NCBI GenBank assembly: GCA_947568835.1
Contig: OX387602.1
Coordinates: forward strand, 7,596,570 to 7,660,569
Reading direction: 5' to 3'
Origin: Protonemura montana
Taxonomy: Eukaryota; Arthropoda; Insecta; Plecoptera; Nemouridae
DNA length: 64,000 nt
Below the pieces are notes generated by a model that saw nothing but the letters and a program-made list of their open reading frames with translations, ran no database searches and had not been told where the DNA came from. Positions 1 through 13,100 of this stretch are shown here, piece after piece; the first letter of the stretch is position 1, and each line of letters begins with the position of its first letter. A program made the position numbers and the translations under genes.

Positions 1-904
1 CTTTCAGTCGCTCCTCTTCGTCTTCCTCTCTCGAGTTTATTTCATCTGATGTCTTTTGATTTCGCTCTTGCATGATCAAGTACGCCACATCGTCATTGTT
101 GTCCGGGGCATTGGTAGTTGGCTCTGCCTTAGTCTCACCAAGACCTGTTTTCGGTTGGTTAGTCGTTGCCACCACAACACTGGCCCGCACTGTCGGTGGC
201 ACAGTTGCATCCTCTGTACTGTTCCTCGTCTCTGTCCCGGTGGTATTCTGCACAGCAACCACCTCGCTTTCCATTGCATCACTAGCTGTAGTTTCTGTTG
301 CCAAGACCACTGCAGCAGTTGGCATTTGAGTCGCCGTTGCCTCCATTTGGTAGGTATTGACGGCTTGTGAAGAGGGTGACAAAACGTTGATCGTCGTTAT
401 CTGCTCAGTCGACGTCTCCTTCACATCTTTGGTAGACGAATTCTCCACAATGACTCGCATCTCCTTGAATTGACTGAAGACACCTCCGTCCGAAAGGTCA
501 TCTTCAGGGGCGTCGGTGCTGACCGAAAGTCCAGCAGTCGGCTGCACTGACTTCTCGCCCATCGTCGACAACTCCAACTCCTGATTGGTTGCCTCATTGC
601 TTCCTGTCATTGAGCTCTCTGTGAATTCCAGTGGAAGGTTAGTAGTTGCCTCTGTCGAATATTCTCCATCGGTGGTAAACGACGTTGCATCTGAAGAGGT
701 CATCGCATCGGTTCCCTTCTTCAATGCTATCACGGTGCCGACCGTCGTGATATGAGCTGTGGTTTCTGCAGTGACAGCCGTTGTGCTCTTGATGATGGAG
801 ATCATCTGCGAACTGGCACTGTGGTCGACATCCGCATCACGACGGTGCCTCGTGGGTGTCTGGTGATGCCCAGTCCATGTGCGGGTACCGGTGGAGCCAG
901 TGAA

Positions 905-956
<52 letters not shown>

Positions 957-1105
957 GGGTAACTGCTACTGGAAATGCTCACGCTGGAGCTGAAGGATGT
1001 GGCGCTACTGCTGCTTGTGACGTCAGGGGACACAGAACCCACCTCATCGTCCTGGGTTACTCCGCCGTGTGTGCAGGAGAGCTGCTTCATCATCTCTTCC
1101 CGGTC
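1..1105 (-). CDS. CTLD protein exon 6 (partial): Ser/Thr-rich acidic region
   Basis: The acceptor TATTACAG lies just before 1105 and the frame stays open to base 1 (368 codons) with no stop. It starts DREEMMKQLSC, which supplies the last cysteine of the preceding module. It then runs through Ser- and Thr-rich sequence with several NxS/T sequons (for example NSS, NTT, NST). Near the edge it turns strongly acidic (REEDEEER). The plus-strand reading frames over this stretch are shadows of it. Confidence 0.85.
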
Positions 1106-4100
1106 CTGTAATACAAGTTATAATACCATAAAAAAAAGATATATAAAATATAGGATTGGGATAGAAAATGCAGCAAATTTTTTGTCATTTTATTAGAGTT
1201 TGGTGTTGACGCATCAATTGACGCAACAATAATGTGCAACTGAACTACTGAGTCAGGGAGATAACTAACATTCAAGATATGCATGCATGCTGGGTAACAA
1301 AATTTGTTGACAAATCCTCTGGGTAAAGTACCAGAATATAATTAAGTCACCTGTTTAACAATTCCCAAATCACAAAACAAGTTTAACATTGTAATTTCTG
1401 TTTGGGGCGGATAACCATGGCTCACTGTTATTTTATGTATTTTGTATTCCCTGACATCGAATTTACTATTAGGTGGGTGTAGGTATAACATACATGAAAG
1501 TATTACACATGGGGGTAGGTAAAAGCGTGGTAGTACGTTTGGAGCACGCACGGAATGTACTAAACCCCTCATCCAAAATTTATCCCTATCATGAATACTT
1601 GTTATTTAGCTATTCTGACAGCCGATGGTCGACCGTCGCGTTGCTGGTCAACCCCATGGTTTATAGGTTAACCTTGGCTAATTGGTAGGCATTAAGCTGT
1701 GTAGATGAGTATGGCAACTGACCGCTTGTCCCTTGCACGCAATTCTCCGTGTCCCGTCCAGGCCACAGTCTGAGGTCAACTCGATGGCGCTTTGCTCCGG
1801 CAGGAAGATGACGGTCAGAGAGGGTAGCGAGGTCAACATGCACCCGCCATCCTGGTTCGCCCAGGGGGGTACTGCGATAAGAGCAGCCACAGTTAGATAC
1901 AGCGAGCATACAGGTGTCCAGTACCACACAATCTCGCTTCGCCCCGATGTTACTTATGCCTATACCAACTCTACCTCATCTCTAGCAGCCAATCAGGGCG
2001 CAGGTCTATGGCAAGCCATGCCATGGCATTGCAATGTACATGGCTTTGAAGCAGAAAAATACAAACTGTGTTTTTTAATGAAATGCAAACCCAAAAATCT
2101 TGCAATGTAGTGAATAGAGTAGTGAAGTTAGTGAGTGAAATGTGGCATGTCGAATTTATATGACTAACAGATGCAATAAGGTTAATCAATAAACAATAAT
2201 AATAATTAAAATTATCTATTATATCTATATAATTATATTATAATAATTATTATTATTATTATTACTAAAATCAAACAAATTCAAAGCGTGACCTGTAAGA
2301 TAGTCTTCCTGTCTTGTTTTCTGTAGGTACTTTATTCGCGACATATTTTCCGATAAGAATTTTCTATCAACGTATTTCTTTACTCTGGTATTACTAACAT
2401 GGTATCTACTCTGTTCGATCTATTCGATGTCCCAGTAGACGGAAAAAGGACAAACGCCTTCTTCAAACCGAACCGATGGAAAATCAAAACATTTCATAAA
2501 GTTATGGACGAGACGCGAAAAGTTTTTTCGTCAATTGAGTCCCGAGCCAAAATCGCAACAAAGACGACAGCTTTCGGCAATAGGTCTATGTTTCCAATTG
2601 AACGCAAAACCTTGACGCTGTTTACATTTTAGATTTTCATGTGGCTTAGTACGTTGCGTTAGGTACACCTGAATAGGATTTTGGGATGCCTTGTAGCCCT
2701 TATTCGACAAGCACATAAAAAAGTATCGAGTCTCTACCATGGCCTGGTTGTCCCATGACTTAGCATGCTTGTTGCACTACAACAGTGAGAACTATGCCAA
2801 TGCTTGTCCAATCTAACTTCAGGTGATACATTCTTCAATAAAAAGTTTTAGAATATTTGAAAGTAACGTCTTTTAAATAACCTATTCGAGATCCCTACGA
2901 CTCAAATGAAAAGCGGGTATCAAGGTTGGTATTTTAATTCGCTTTCTGAACCCTCTTACATACCTTAACATAGCTAACCCTCCAAGACTTGGTTTCAATC
3001 CCCATTCATCAATGGTATGGCCTTATCAAAAATTACAGCGTTTTAGATTGATTATCTACTGTTTTCTTTGCGTATGTACAGAAATAATCTAATCGAATGC
3101 CATGTCACCTGACAAGTTTACCCTGCCCACACACTGCCGCATCCAACTCTATTTTCTGTTTCAAAGTCGAACGATCAAAGTGTTTTGCGTGAAACTCCTA
3201 TTTTAGACATCAATATAGGTGTTCTCGTCTCAAGCTTTCAGAAGGTTTATCGGCATTAATCTCACTAATGGTTCGGGCTCTCTCGCTAATGCCGATACGG
3301 CTTGCGAATCTGTCCTTAGAGAAGGTTCACTTTGACCAGTCGACTGTCCAACCTGCATTGATTTTCCTAGCGGAAATCGGGGTCGTCCGTCTATGCTCTC
3401 CACAATATTCTCAAGCCCACTGACTTGTCCTGGTAATCCAGACAATAAATCCTGCTGATAAATGGATAATCACTTGACAGTCGTCATCGGTTAGAGGATT
3501 AGAGGTTATGCCACTCCTCGTGAGACTGATGCGGTTTTTGGTATGCTCTTCATCTTGTACTGTTGGTCCGGGAGCATACCACCTTTTCGGAAACATTTTT
3601 ACTCAATTAATTAGTTTATTAGTTTGAATTTTACACAATTGCAGAATGACACTTGTCCCTGTTACTGAAATCAGGGGCATGTAATGTGTGTGCCGAGAGA
3701 GACTGTAGTGAAAAGTAATTATGTATTTTGTCCCATATTATAATGCGGTGCACTCTAGAGTTGAGATATTGTTAAAACTTTGTTGTTCTATAATGGTCTC
3801 ATGGAAATTATGAACGCACCAAGCAGCCAGTAGGTACATGTACTCGCTCATAGAGTTACGGAGGTAACATCAAATCCCATCGAACAATAATTTCGAAACA
3901 AACCAATGTTGAAACGTTTGAAAACAGTTAAAACGTGCTCACTGTGAAATTTCTGCTGAAGAACACATCGACCAATTGTGTACGAACATTTCATTTATGA
4001 TTTTCATAGAACAGCGATCAAAATTACTTTTATTATATAGCATGTAAAATGATACATTATTAAATAAACCGTTCAATTCCCTTCTGCGAGTCAAATCCCT

Positions 4101-7100
4101 GTTCGACGAAAGCACGTTATTTTGTTCCGTTGCAATCTTCTTTTAAAATATTAAGTAGTAGACAGCAAAATTTCCAGTTGTGCTGCGTTCATCCTTATTG
4201 TTTTCGAAATCGGGATAAAAACGATTACATAAAATGCAATCTACTAACGAGTTAAAAAAAAACACGGTTGATCGTGTAATGATATTCCATTGGCCAGGTT
4301 TCTGCTATACCCGCACCACCCTTCCAACCACCATTGCCACGTTAAGGGATGATTTGGCTACCAAGGAATTAATCTATAGCGCCTGTCACTCTTTGGTCGC
4401 TTGGCAGCTGGATATATTTGAGCGGCCTTTGAAGCCCCGGGTTTCAATAGCAATTAATTATATTGGTCGGTTTTATTGATCGCCTGGCGAGGCCCGAGGA
4501 CACCAAATAAAAGGAAAGAAACGGATTGATAAATAATAAATTCAGTGAGTCGCAATCTCACTGTTAGCTTTTGCACGTGAAAAATTAGGGGAGTGGGGGT
4601 AAAGTGAGAGAGAGAGCATGGCTTTTTTATTAATTACATGGTACATACACAGAGAGAGAAAATTATGAGCTAGGAATTTAATTTTTTTACATACATAGCG
4701 GTGCGCGTTAAATGAAGTTCACTTATAATTTTTATAATATATAAAAACGTAATCATATTGTACCTATACAAACTCCAAATATGTCAAAGCCAAAAACGTG
4801 AAATTTTTATCTGGGGACTGACTATCCATGTATGCTGAATGCTAAAATATTACGTGGTATAATAGCTAGCTGAATTACCTATACATCCCTATTTTGTGAA
4901 AAGCTGCTTATACCACACACAGCTCGTAACAATATAGCAGCACTCGTGATCACTTTTCGAAATGAATTATTTGTTGATCAGAGTGCAGTTCCCGCGTGTG
5001 TCTCTTGAGATCGGTTTGTGCAAATGCATTTCCACCTCTATTGTTCCAACTCTGAGTGCGCCATCGCAAACACATGGCATGTAATTCACCGTGTTCGCTC
5101 GTTGCTGCTATTGTCCTTTGCAGCCAGATGTAACAGAACCTACCTATACCTCGTGCATGCAATGCAATGCAAGAAGGCTCTTGTACATTGCATTCATGGC
5201 TGGCTTATTGATGGTGTGACTAAAACAGTAAGTGCATTTATAGCGTCAAAAACAGCCAAATGAGCTACGTGTTGAGAGGGTGGTGTCTGAATGCCATAAA
5301 ACCCCAGTTATGACCCAATATATGACCTTAATACAATATAGGTACGTTGTAATTTAGTGCAGTCCAGTCCTCGAAAGAGAATCTTGGCAAAATGGGCAAC
5401 TAATTTAAGATTTTCTGGTAATTATGTCTAGTTTCTACTACAAAGTAACATAGTTTCTCCCCAGTCCCCATTTCATAGAGCAAATTAACTCTTCCAGACA
5501 TGCCAAATCTTACCTCTTGAGACATTTTCATCATTCTGGTGTAATTGACGTGACATAAATGAACCCATCTGCTTGGGAAATTTAAACAGTACGTGTTTCT
5601 TTATTCTCAACCGAAAGGCGAGAGAAAAAAAAACGTGTAAACTAGATCAAATAGCGTGCCCTCAGGCGTGCATCGCGCGCTAAATGAGTTTTCAGTTTCT
5701 TCGTTTGCACAAGAAAGGTTCCAGCTAAAGATGCAAAACTTTCCTTTCCGTGTTTTCGGGACGATTCCCACGTGCCGTGTGGCAGTGAGTCGCTGGCAAC
5801 GTCTCATATTGGCAATTTTGAGTCGAACGCTTCGCGTTGATCTGTTTACGACGCAATTTAGCTTGCAGATATTCGAGTGAAAAGTCTGAATGTTGTTTTC
5901 CTTTATTCGTCTCTCTAGTAGTTGTGCCCTGGATCTGTAATCGTAGCACGTAACTGCCAGTTTTTCTGCTGTCATCGGATATGTGCACGGAAAACATCGT
6001 GCGTTTTTTTTTTGAAAAGACAATCCTGAATTTTTGTTTACACATTTTATGAGCTCATATTTCAACTGTTTCCTTACGCGAGCAAGAAGTTGGACAGAGA
6101 GTGGATGGAGAGCAGGGTTCAAAGTCTATTCTGTCCATATGAAAGCAAAAGTGTTAATGACAGTATGATTATTTATGCATCAAATGGATGCTTCAAAATA
6201 AAAATCACCACAAATGACACTGTTGTTGACTGCCCTTGTCTGGAGGTCATGGGAAACTAGTTTCAATGGCTGTGCATGTTGCGTGTCATAAATGCACCCT
6301 TGCTGCAAGTCCCTTGCCATATGTAGCTTGTGTGGGTCGCCACACGCTAACTGGCTGCGTTCGTTACCTTCAAGGATTATACAACATGCATTTCAGTTAG
6401 ACTAAAATAAGAAGTTGAACCATTTATACGTCGGTCGTCATTTACTTCATATGACATGTTAAAAGTTCGTCCAATTCCTCGGTTTAATTTGCTCGTACAT
6501 ATTCCACGCTCTACAAACGATATATTATTTTTAATTATTCATTATAAGTACTAATATGAGTTGGGGTAGACTGAAAGGTTACAGACCTGCGCTTATTTCT
6601 TCATATGCAACTGAAAGCTCAAGCACACGCATGTTTGGTCCTTTATACCGGATTCCCTAGCTGGGTTTAGCTGGGTTTTTCAAATCTTCTGAAATTTTTG
6701 AGCAAATACGGAGATGTCTAGGGGCGAGATCGTCGACCGGTGCAAGGGTATTTTTATCTCTCTTATAGCCAGAGAGCTTCAGCGAGTATAGGGTCAACCA
6801 ACATGGGGTCCTTCTTTTTATCATTAGAATAAATTCAGTTTCGTGACATGTATTTGCAATAACTGTACTGAAGGACGAAATTACAATTCACAAAATGCGT
6901 GCCAAGTTTATTTATTTTTTAATATTTGAGGTCCTAGAACATTTTCGTTCCAGCTCGGGTTATTTTTGTTTTCCGTTGCTTATCATTTTTTCATGTACCT
7001 ACTGGTGCACCTCCGACCAAAGTGGCATGTGAATGATTGGGAACAACAGGGAATGGGGCGTCCGACCAAACGACCATAATTTAGCATTGGCTGTATGAGT

Positions 7101-10100
7101 TAGTGATAGTCCCCGTCCAATCGACCGCTGGATGTTCGTATCTAATTAATTAGAATTCAGTATATGCAAATTTAAAATCAATTTCGGCGAACTGTTGACT
7201 GAGAAAGCGAAATAACATGGTCCGAAGCTTCCAATGCGTCACAGAGTTTGTGTTAATGATGAAGTATGTTGACGTCCAGTGCTTGTCAAAAGTTTCACGA
7301 AGCAGATAGAAAAAAAATCAAATTATTGAAAATAATTGAAATCGACTTACATCTTTCCTCTGAAATTATTCGTATCGATTTTTGAAGGTTATAACAACTC
7401 ACATAAAATGTCATTTTTTTTATAATACAATTTTTAATATCAATAAGCAGGCAATCAATTAATCTGAAAAATAGGAGCTCTGAAAATTTGTGAATTTCAT
7501 TCAAAATATAATCGCTTATTAATCAAATAGATCAATTAAAAAACCATGCGAAACATGTCACTCTACTTATGGCTCATTCGCAGTACCTACCTATTCTTGT
7601 TTTATCTCTCGAATTCTTCTTTTTATTATTCCTCTTTATTCTAAGATTAGCCGTACCATAACTTACTCAGTTATTCAAATTGTATGTAAACTTGAAAGGG
7701 AAATTCTAACAAAACAATTTGGTTCGTTATTGAAAAATATGAAAAATCAACAAAATATTTTCGCTTTACAAGAATACCATGAAAACGTGATTAGATCGAA
7801 ACGAGAGAAAAAAAAAGAGTAAAAAGACACGGATAATAAAACCCATCCCCTGAATATTTGTTACGGAAACAGATCAGATATCTTGTTTTTATTTGGAAAA
7901 CTTGAAAATCTTCCCTAAACTTGAAACGCCTGATATCGATTCGTGTCCCTGGAAGCGGTGCGTTGAGTTTCGCAACTCACAACTCGCAACTCGCAACTCG
8001 CAATCAGCTTGCAGGCTCGGTGCCGACACAAGCTTCAGATTCCAACATTATTTTGTTAAAGTTTCAAATCGGATCTCCATCGACGTGAACTCGAATGTAT
8101 ACATTGCTTCAATTTTAAAAAGTTCGACAAACTTAATTTTCTGCACCCCACAACTAGAAAGTATTGATTCAGAATGGCAGCTGATATGAATTTCTTTGCA
8201 ATTTTCTTCCCTATATCCGTAAAGGCGCTGGAAAACTGCTGCTGCCTAGCCACCAGAAAATGATGTATAGTTTCCATAAACGCATAGGAAAATTATAGAA
8301 TCAGCACTTTTGGATTCTTGCAAAGTTAGGTCCCCAAGATCCCATTCCATTTATTATTTTTGCCTTTTATAACTTTTGCAGATATAAAATGTCCCTTCGT
8401 TAATTCGTCGTGAAAAAAGAGGAGCAACCACAAAATGACGACATCAATCACTGTACGAGATTGATGCTTTTTGAACTTTTCTTAGACTTTTTTAATCAAC
8501 TTTTCCTTTAAAACAATAACTCAGGCAGAATACGCACCCCCTTTCACTACCGCATCACAGTTGATCTTTGTTTTTAAGCCCAGTGGTTTAAAAACCAACG
8601 TCTCTTCAATAAGTAGAATCTTCAACTTTAATGCTACTTGAAAACTTTCATCGTCCCATATTTGTGAACTCCTCCAAAGTGATCGTCATTGTTCTCTTCG
8701 CATTTTGTCAAATAAAAATTCATCGAATGGAGATTTTAATCCATTCGTAATCGTTATTCATGCTTTCCAGTTTGTTTAGCTGGAAGCTCGGTTTGTCACA
8801 TTTGTAGTCCGCATTGTGTGCGTTTTACTCTGTGATCCTTTGACAACGAAGCCAGCCCCGGTTTCATTCAGTAGCACTCACGCATGAAGCCTCGCGGGCC
8901 CACACTCAAAATTGAGTGCCACGCTCTAAATTATTCTAATTAAATGGCCATTCTTTATCAAACGCGAACATGTATGACAATGTTATTTTATGCCCTCCAT
9001 ATATAACACGATAGAAAATAAATCAAGCTCGTATACCATAGATCCAAAAACGGACGCACTTTCAGGCCAGCCCCAAACCCAGCCACATACAAGCGGTCGA
9101 GTAACAAATTAACATGCGATAGTCCTTCGCCGTCCAAGTATGCAGCCCATTGATAAGTAAATTCAGATCAATTCAAATTCGCCTACCGCCAGAAACGTGT
9201 AAAACGCAGTCGTGGCACTCCGCCTGCATAATTAACGTATGACAACTTACCGGGCATTTCGCATATGAACGATGCTACTTCCGGCCCGCCGCAATTGAGG
9301 CTGTGCCACCGGAAGTCGGCAGCGGGGTCGACGGCGGCGCACAAGGGAGTCGAAGACTTTGGGATCTGCTCCTGCCAGTAGCCACCATTGGGAGACAAAG
9401 TCTTCGCGTCACTGCAGAGCGCACAGAGAGAAACACGTTTTACTAATGGTCCAACAAAATTGGACGCTTCAGATGAATGATATGGTTCAAGACTTAAGGG
9501 ATGTGCTATTTCTTCACAAAGGTTCAATCTCTGGGGACTAAGATAGAGTTCAGAATCCCAGCTTTGTTTCAGCTTCTACGTGCATGAATATACAGTGCTT
9601 TCCACAAAAAAAAATGTACAGAAGTTTTTGCTCTACGTTTATTTGGATAATGCCTCTTATAGCTGTTTTATAAAAGCACTGAGCAACCCTGTTGTATGAA
9701 AATAATTGCAGTACCTGTCGCAATGATTCAAATCCAAGAGTAATATTTTAGCTAAAGCTGCATGTGACCCAGTTAAATAAAAGGAAAGATTCCCTCATGC
9801 AGTGAAATTCGTTAGTAGAAAACTGTTCTGACTCACGTCCATGCAAATTCGTCGGCGGGCGCGATCTTCTTCAAGCCAATCCAAACGTTGTTCACGATAT
9901 CGAGTTCTTTCAAATATGCACGAGTCGCATCGTACTGGACGCTTGTGTCCACTGAAAAGAGAATATAAATATCAATTTGGTCTCCCACTATAGTAGGGTA
10001 ATCAATCAGTCAACAGCCATAGCCAGTTTGCAAACAAATTGACATCATATTTCGTTGCGCTATTTTCTGCTCTACCATCGCTATGTCGGTGTCGATTTCC

Positions 10101-13100
10101 TACAAAATAGACAAAAGGAAAATGCTGTGCAAACATCTTTTATAAATGCCGAGGGTGGCATGGGTTTTTCCTGTGACATCGTATAAGCCCACGTTGAAAT
10201 CGTTCGTCACAGCTTAACCAGAAAACAACGTATGAACCGTAAACTCTCCATTAGCTTAATTAGGCCAAGATAATTGTAGAGTTTGTTAATGATACGGAGA
10301 GGCTGTTGATCACTCGGTGCGGGGAGTTAGTGTAATTTGTGCAAACAATATGACACTAATGGATGTCCGGGTATGGGGTGGTCGGGTGGATGGGGGACAG
10401 GGTTTGTGGCGTCGCCACTATACTAAAGTGTGGGGGGGGGGGGGGGGGGGGTTGTTAAATAAAACTGCGCTTTGATAAACGTTCTGCAACGGTAATTCTT
10501 TCGAATTTCATCAAAACATGGTTCTGTTATTTCAAATTTGCAAGTTTAATGTATAGCACTTATGTATGAAATAGCATTACAACAAAATTCACTGCTTTTT
10601 GCAGTACAACGGTTCGTAAACGACGACTCTATTAATTTTGTCGCTCATCCAATCAGTAGTATATTTTAAAAGCCTTCGCTAACTTGATCTACAGTCGACA
10701 AATATTTAGTTTTTCTTTCATCGATCCTGTTCAAATTAAATCCACGAAACGTTAGTGCACATTTGGGTGAGACGGCCACTTTCTAGGAACGGCAGGTTAA
10801 GCGATCAATATCTATATTCTGGAAATCATATGGCGAACGCTTCTTCACCAAGAGCCTATTGACTGTGGTCAAACTTAAGCGTGCTATTTTAACGAGGACT
10901 GCCCCTTTCTGCCCTCGGAAAATGCTCCGGCTTTCAAACCTTCGACCCGTCCGTTGTCCTGGGTTCTGGAAATACCTAAAGACACGGAATTCGAACTGTA
11001 ATAACACATTTCAAGTAACGCCCAACTATCCTCTTAGGTGTAGAATCTATTAAAATAATAGCACCCGACCTCGGCAATGTCGAAAACTTTATATCCCATT
11101 GTTCCATCGGCTAATTGGTTCGTATTATCTTTAGATGTAACCCAATTATCATCAAGGCGCAGACATCGAATTATAATAACCTTGTATAATGGTTTTCTCT
11201 CGATATATCTTTTCAAACTTTCTGTTATTATAGCTGAACAAGCATCAGTTATTCGTTTTTTTTTAAGTATTGAGCAGAGATTTTCCCGATAATCCCACGC
11301 GTGGTTTTTCTATTTTCCCGCATACCAGAATCGCGGGAACGAATGGAAATGTCAATTCGGAGCGGAAACGCATGAAAGCTTTGACCTTAAACATTTTTCA
11401 CGGAGACAAATTCACTTTTAACACGTACATTTTTCTACTTCGACAAATTCAAAATGCATGAACGTCGTTAAAATGTTTCCAAGCCAGTGAATATGTTAGA
11501 ATCATTTCCCCTGCGGAGTCTTTCTCGTGAAGTTTTAATGACAACATCTTTGACTTGTCGCTGCTTGCTCATAGAAATTTGTATAAATTCGTATGGGAAG
11601 ATTTTTGAAGTGAGCTTTAATGAGTCTAGGATTTTCCACATCCCGTGTTATTTGGTGGTGAACTGTGAACACATTTTACAGCTTAAAAGCAATAGAATTT
11701 GATCTCGTTACAGAACAGAAAATGTTCTCTATCTCGTTATACATGAGCAGCAATTTTTCCAGTTACCACATTTGAGTATATTGGAAACTTAAAATGGTTA
11801 TCAATTCTGACAGCACTAAGAAGCGATGGCATCATATCGCAAATTTACACGGGAAGGAACTGAAAATAACGACACTTTGATAGTGAAGCTCTTCCTCTTT
11901 TTTCTTATTATTGACACAGAGATATGTTTTCTATTTAAAAACACGGTTATAGCGTCTCACCTCCATCGTCTTCAGACAAAAATGCGCTTTATAGAAAAAT
12001 AAATGTTTTAAAGTTTGCTTCAGAGTGGAAAAGTAAAACGCAAATTTTCTTTTCATAGTCGAGTCGATATTTTTTAATAATGAAATGTGTTCACGTTCGC
12101 CTTACACGGCGTCTGTTCATCGCCGAGAATGTTCGTTCGCGCTTTTCAATATTTTATTCGGAGTCCTCTGATTTCCCGTGACACTCGAATACAGCCCAGC
12201 ATTTGCAGCACAAAGTTAAAACAAATCAGACTTGGAGCACGGCATATGCAAGTCGAGGAAATAAAGAAAATCGCTTTCATTCAATCTCGAGATACGACCA
12301 GCTCCGTGTGACAGTCAAGTGCTTTCAGAATGAAGGAAACTCTGGGACAAACGTCGAACCGTGCGAGATTTGTGTGCCGAAAGAAAGAAGGAACGAGAGC
12401 CTAGCAAAATGTCTGGCAAAAATTAATTACTAAAAGAAAAAAAAGGTACGGTGCGAAAGTGAAAAACAATAATCTTTCGAACAGAGTAGAGACAAATGTT
12501 GAGTGGAAATGAATTGTCTTGTCAACAAAAGCTGTTAATTTGAGAGTGCTTCGAACATTTTCTAAGATAATGAATATAAGATGAAGATATCAATCACTGG
12601 AAGAACTTTAACTCGCAGAAAAGGAAGCGAACTTGAACACGTTCCTTCGTAAAGACGTCGTCCTGAAGAATGGAGAAAAGCTGCTAGTAATTAAATCAAA
12701 ACTAAAATTATTTCACTTGAAATCGCTTCCATTACTTCCAGCGCGTCCTCATCTAAGCCAAGAAAAGTCTGCCAACTTATCAATTCATTGTTCTCCAGAA
12801 TCGCACTCTTTGCTAACGAATTAATTATGCAACACTATCGTGGCATATAATTTCAGCTCTCACATGGTGAAAGTTTGGTCAAAGTTAAAAAACGAACCCC
12901 TGCAGTATACTTAAATTTCAGCTTCGAAAAACCTAAGGTTTCGGTTTTCCAACCATATTTACCATCATCAACCACGCTTTGAACGTATAAAGGGCGATCA
13001 TATTCTCGATGAGTCCTTCCTCGGAGAGAGCACAGCCCCCATCACCTGAAATCCCAAACTCCCGCTTAACAACAGTTAACTCGAAACTTATTTCGTCTGC

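Larger units (their letters stand above)
1872..9250 (-). other. CTLD protein intron 4 (7.4 kb)
   Basis: Mostly AT-rich unannotated sequence. It holds an AT/ATT-rich tract near 2195-2266, a protein-like but frameshifted stretch at 3230-3596 and a 7-bp tandem repeat near 7971-8003. A 171-codon minus-strand frame at 5607-6122 has no recognisable domain and is probably chance. Confidence 0.6.

Noticed and set aside
752..1111. Plus-strand poly-alanine frame over the triplet repeat
   Set aside because: Shadow of the minus-strand poly-serine exon, which has splice support and a frame open for 1.1 kb.
1661..1927. Alternative frame over CTLD exon 5 (PGWRVHVDLATLSDRH...)
   Set aside because: It would break the phase with exons 4 and 6 and loses the regular cysteines.
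5607..6122. 171-codon minus-strand frame
   Set aside because: It is the longest frame outside real exons, but it has no recognisable domain, sits in an AT-rich intron, and its length is near what chance gives over six frames of 64 kb.
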